Assembly: GCF_000020785.1 (NCBI RefSeq)
Contig: NC_011126.1
Span: forward strand, 124,001-188,000
From: Hydrogenobaculum sp. Y04AAS1
Lineage (GTDB): Bacteria > Aquificota > Aquificia > Aquificales > Aquificaceae
Direction of reading: 5' to 3'
DNA: 64,000 bases
Made by a program: the position numbers and the translations under genes. Position 1 is the stretch's first letter; each line of letters begins with the position of its first letter. Shown here in pieces: positions 61,777 to 64,000 of the stretch. A model generated the notes under the pieces. That model ran no database searches. It had not been told where the DNA came from and worked only from the letters and a program-made list of their open reading frames with translations.

Positions 61777-64000
61777 TTGCTTTTTTTCATATCCTCCAAG
61801 ACAAACTCTATAGCCTCATTTTCTGGCATGGGTTTAGCAAAATAAAATCCTTGAAAATAATCCACTCCCATCGATGAAAGCATATCTACTTGTTCTTTTG
61901 TTTCTACGCCTTCTGCTATAGTCTTAAAACCAAAATCTTTGGATAAGCCGGTTATAAACTTTACTATGGAAAAATCGTGCCTATCGGTTGCAATACCTCT
62001 TATAAAAGATATATCTATTTTAAGTATATCTATCGGAAGGTGTTTTAGATAAGCCAGCGATGAATAACCAGTGCCAAAATCATCTATTGATATTTTAATA
62101 TGTTTGTTGAATTCTTTTATACTTCTAAATATCTTTTTGGATTTTTCTACATTTTTTATAATGTTTCTTTCTGTAATTTCTAAAACTAAATTATCTTGAA
62201 CATCCACAGGCACAGAAGCCAATTTTTCAATAAAATCCTCATCTGGTAAGCTTAAGATCCCTTTTGCCGATAAGTTCAAAGATATAGATATATCTTTGTC
62301 TAAAGATTTAAATATTCTTATCTTATCAGATATCTCTTTTAAAGCCCATTCTTCAAAATGCATGATATACTTACTATTTTCAAGGTAATCTATAAATTTA
62401 TAGGGTGCATAGACAGTACCGTCTTTATCTACTATTCTTATAAGAGATTCAAAACCTACGATTTTCAAATCTTTTGAATTAAGATAAGGTTGAAAATAAA
62501 ACCTAAACAAATTCTCTTCAGAAGCTCTTTCCACAAGATTTTCTGACGTTATATACTCTTGTAATCTTGTGTTTACCTCAGATTCATAAAACTTTATAAC
62601 GTTTTCACCCTCTTTCTTAGAAAGGTTTAGGGTGACAACGGCGTTGTTGTAAACTTCTTCAAAATCAGTATTAGCAACATCAGATAATACGATAGAAACG
62701 TTGTAGGATATGCTAATATAGTTTTTAGAGGTTTTTATCTTTCTATCCAAAAGGCTTCTAATCTTATATATCAAAATAGATTCACTTTCTATATCTGGGA
62801 CAAATATGCCAAATTCATCGTTTCCGATCCTTGCCACAAATCCCTCTTTAAACTCTTGCTTTAAGATATTTGCTACCTCTTTTAGTACTTCGTTGCCCAC
62901 ATCAAACCCATAGGTGGAGTTAACAAAAGACATGTTGTAAATATCTATAAGTATCAAAGCAAAATCTTTGTATCTTTTGCTTTCAACGACATCTGAAACA
63001 TAAAACTTAAAAGCTAAAAAGTTTGGCAGTTCGGTAAGAGTATCGTAAAATTTGTATTTATCAAGCTCTTGGCTCAATACTTTTTCATTGGTGATGTCTT
63101 TGCCAACGAATAAAAATTTCATGGTTCCGTCGTTAAGCACCACTGGATATATAGTCTGATCTATGTATATAACATTTTCATTTTTTGTCTTGTATGCAAA
63201 TATTGCAGAAAAAGGTTTGTTTGACGAAACGGTTCTCCATACCTCATCGCAAAAATTATCACTCTGATATTCGGAGTTAAACATTTTTGGGCTTTTGCCT
63301 ATCACCTCTTCTTTTTTATAACCTGTCAAATCTAAAACATGTTGATTGACGTACTCAATCAGACCCTCTTTGCTTGTTATAAGAAGCCACATTTTTGCAT
63401 CGTCTGTGGCTTTTCTTAAAACGATACTTTCTTTGTCTTTATCAATCTTCTCCAAAGCAAAAGATACATCTTTTTTAAGCTCTTCAAATATTGTCATAAA
63501 TTCTTTTTTAAAAGAAAACGGTATAATAGAATAAACGCTTATTACCGCATAAACTTCTCCATTTTTTTCTATAGGTACAGCTAACGATGAATATATATCT
63601 CTTTTTAAAAGCTCATCTTTCCAAGCTTTCATAAGATCTGATGTTAATGTGTTTTCGTTTATAACAATCCTATTTTCCCTATAAGCTATGCCAGTTTGTC
63701 CTATCCCTTCTGGGACATCTTCTCTTACGCTTATTTTAAGACTATCCACATATCCATCGTCTTCACCGCATTTATGCACTGGTTTTATGAACTCTCCTTC
63801 TTTTTTCCCAACCCATACAAATTTAAAACGGCTTTTATTTACAAGATTTTGGCATATTCGCTCAAAAAGCTCTTCTTCCGTATCAGCAGATATTATCGCC
63901 TGGTTTATATCTTTTAAGCTTTCTACAAGCATGCTACGGATTACAGATTCTCTGATAATATTTCCAGATTTTTGATATATCTTTAGTTTATTCGTGTTTT
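61773..64000 (-). CDS. GAF-PAS-GGDEF-EAL c-di-GMP protein, probably continuing past the window
   Basis: From ATG 63932 the product is 719 residues: GAF (about 15-165), PAS (about 170-285), GGDEF (about 290-450, motif degenerate as RIGNDEF) and EAL (about 460-715: GFESLIRI, VLEITERN, DDFGTGYSS, LKIDISFI, TIAEGVET, GFYFAKPMP). The EAL site looks able to hydrolyse c-di-GMP; the GGDEF site likely only senses or binds. The same frame stays open without a stop for all 22 codons upstream of that ATG to the window end, so the real start may lie outside. It has the same layout as the broken gene at 472-2970. Confidence 0.85.
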   Translation of the reverse strand, partial: NTNKLKIYQKSGNIIRESVIRSMLVESLKDINQAIISADTEEELFERICQNLVNKSRFKFVWVGKKEGEFIKPVHKCGEDDGYVDSLKISVREDVPEGIGQTGIAYRENRIVINENTLTSDLMKAWKDELLKRDIYSSLAVPIEKNGEVYAVISVYSIIPFSFKKEFMTIFEELKKDVSFALEKIDKDKESIVLRKATDDAKMWLLITSKEGLIEYVNQHVLDLTGYKKEEVIGKSPKMFNSEYQSDNFCDEVWRTVSSNKPFSAIFAYKTKNENVIYIDQTIYPVVLNDGTMKFLFVGKDITNEKVLSQELDKYKFYDTLTELPNFLAFKFYVSDVVESKRYKDFALILIDIYNMSFVNSTYGFDVGNEVLKEVANILKQEFKEGFVARIGNDEFGIFVPDIESESILIYKIRSLLDRKIKTSKNYISISYNVSIVLSDVANTDFEEVYNNAVVTLNLSKKEGENVIKFYESEVNTRLQEYITSENLVERASEENLFRFYFQPYLNSKDLKIVGFESLIRIVDKDGTVYAPYKFIDYLENSKYIMHFEEWALKEISDKIRIFKSLDKDISISLNLSAKGILSLPDEDFIEKLASVPVDVQDNLVLEITERNIIKNVEKSKKIFRSIKEFNKHIKISIDDFGTGYSSLAYLKHLPIDILKIDISFIRGIATDRHDFSIVKFITGLSKDFGFKTIAEGVETKEQVDMLSSMGVDYFQGFYFAKPMPENEAIEFVLEDMKKSK

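Overview
The window is about 64 kb of AT-rich, gene-dense bacterial chromosome. It most resembles a member of the Aquificales (Aquificota), probably Hydrogenobaculum or a close relative. That placement is an inference. It rests on low GC, a futalosine-pathway menaquinone gene (mqnA), a DhnA-type class I aldolase paired with a PfkB sugar kinase, a Gram-negative envelope (lpxD, kdsD, Mla, Lpt and Skp genes), polar-type flagellar genes, and ribosomal and housekeeping genes scattered in short mixed operons. Genes are packed tightly, with many ATGA or 1-4 bp overlaps, and no gene-free stretch exceeds about 150 bp. There is no rRNA operon, CRISPR array, prophage or intact insertion sequence.

Layout. 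1-3000: end of murB (minus) and a frameshifted GAF-PAS-GGDEF-EAL gene. 3000-7700 (plus): tRNA-Arg, rpsO, pnp, dut, trpD, mqnA. 7700-12500 (minus): clpX, clpP, tig, tRNA-Leu, ridA, ftsZ. 12600-24000: tRNA-Asn (plus), then a long minus-strand run: SbmA/YddA-like ABC exporter, flgA-flgG, three type IV pilus minor pilin genes, argH, a CcsA-like membrane protein, rimO, metK, a bifunctional sugar-phosphate isomerase. 24100-33470 (plus): acyP, NlpD-like LysM/M23 protein, ppa, kdsD, pgsA, a large TPR-like protein, flgB-flgC-fliE-fliF-fliM-fliN. 33470-38460 (minus): PfkB kinase, class I aldolase, and an Mla-type lipid transporter with its lipoprotein. 38500-42520: secreted DsbC-N-like protein, CobW GTPase, degenerate GGDEF-like protein (plus); NicO-like and SafE-like membrane proteins with a small HTH regulator, and an orphan transposase N-domain (minus). 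42540-44700 (minus): coaX, guaB. 44775-51560 (plus): two tatA genes, then cheZ, cheY, a soluble receptor, a miniature receptor tip, cheV, cheA. 51670-53900 (plus): birA, skp, lpxD. 53900-57900 (minus): LptF/G permease, SDH-type Clp-like protease, holB, mltG, ruvX. 57900-64000 (minus): AAA-ATPase/PD-(D/E)XK protein and two large c-di-GMP signalling proteins, the last running off the window.

How the genes work together. Flagellar basal-body genes, the C-ring proteins FliM and FliN, a chemotaxis core and several c-di-GMP proteins point to a motile, sensory-rich cell. Envelope genes are spread between them.

Most unusual feature. A family of short structured repeats of about 80-98 bp occurs as a tandem pair inside the EAL gene, as an in-frame C-terminal extension of pgsA, and between cheA and birA, where it ends on the birA start codon. 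The copies show covarying stems. An 18-bp core of the same repeat (consensus ACAAGTNTGCCACGGTNT) recurs four times in the CheA linker in three reading frames, and inverted as an 18-bp tandem array at the CheV N-terminus. This looks like a mobile palindromic element that tolerates insertion into proteins, comparable in behaviour to the Rickettsia palindromic elements. A second pattern is a perfect TATAAT box 6-9 bp before the start codon of several genes without a Shine-Dalgarno sequence, which suggests leaderless mRNAs.
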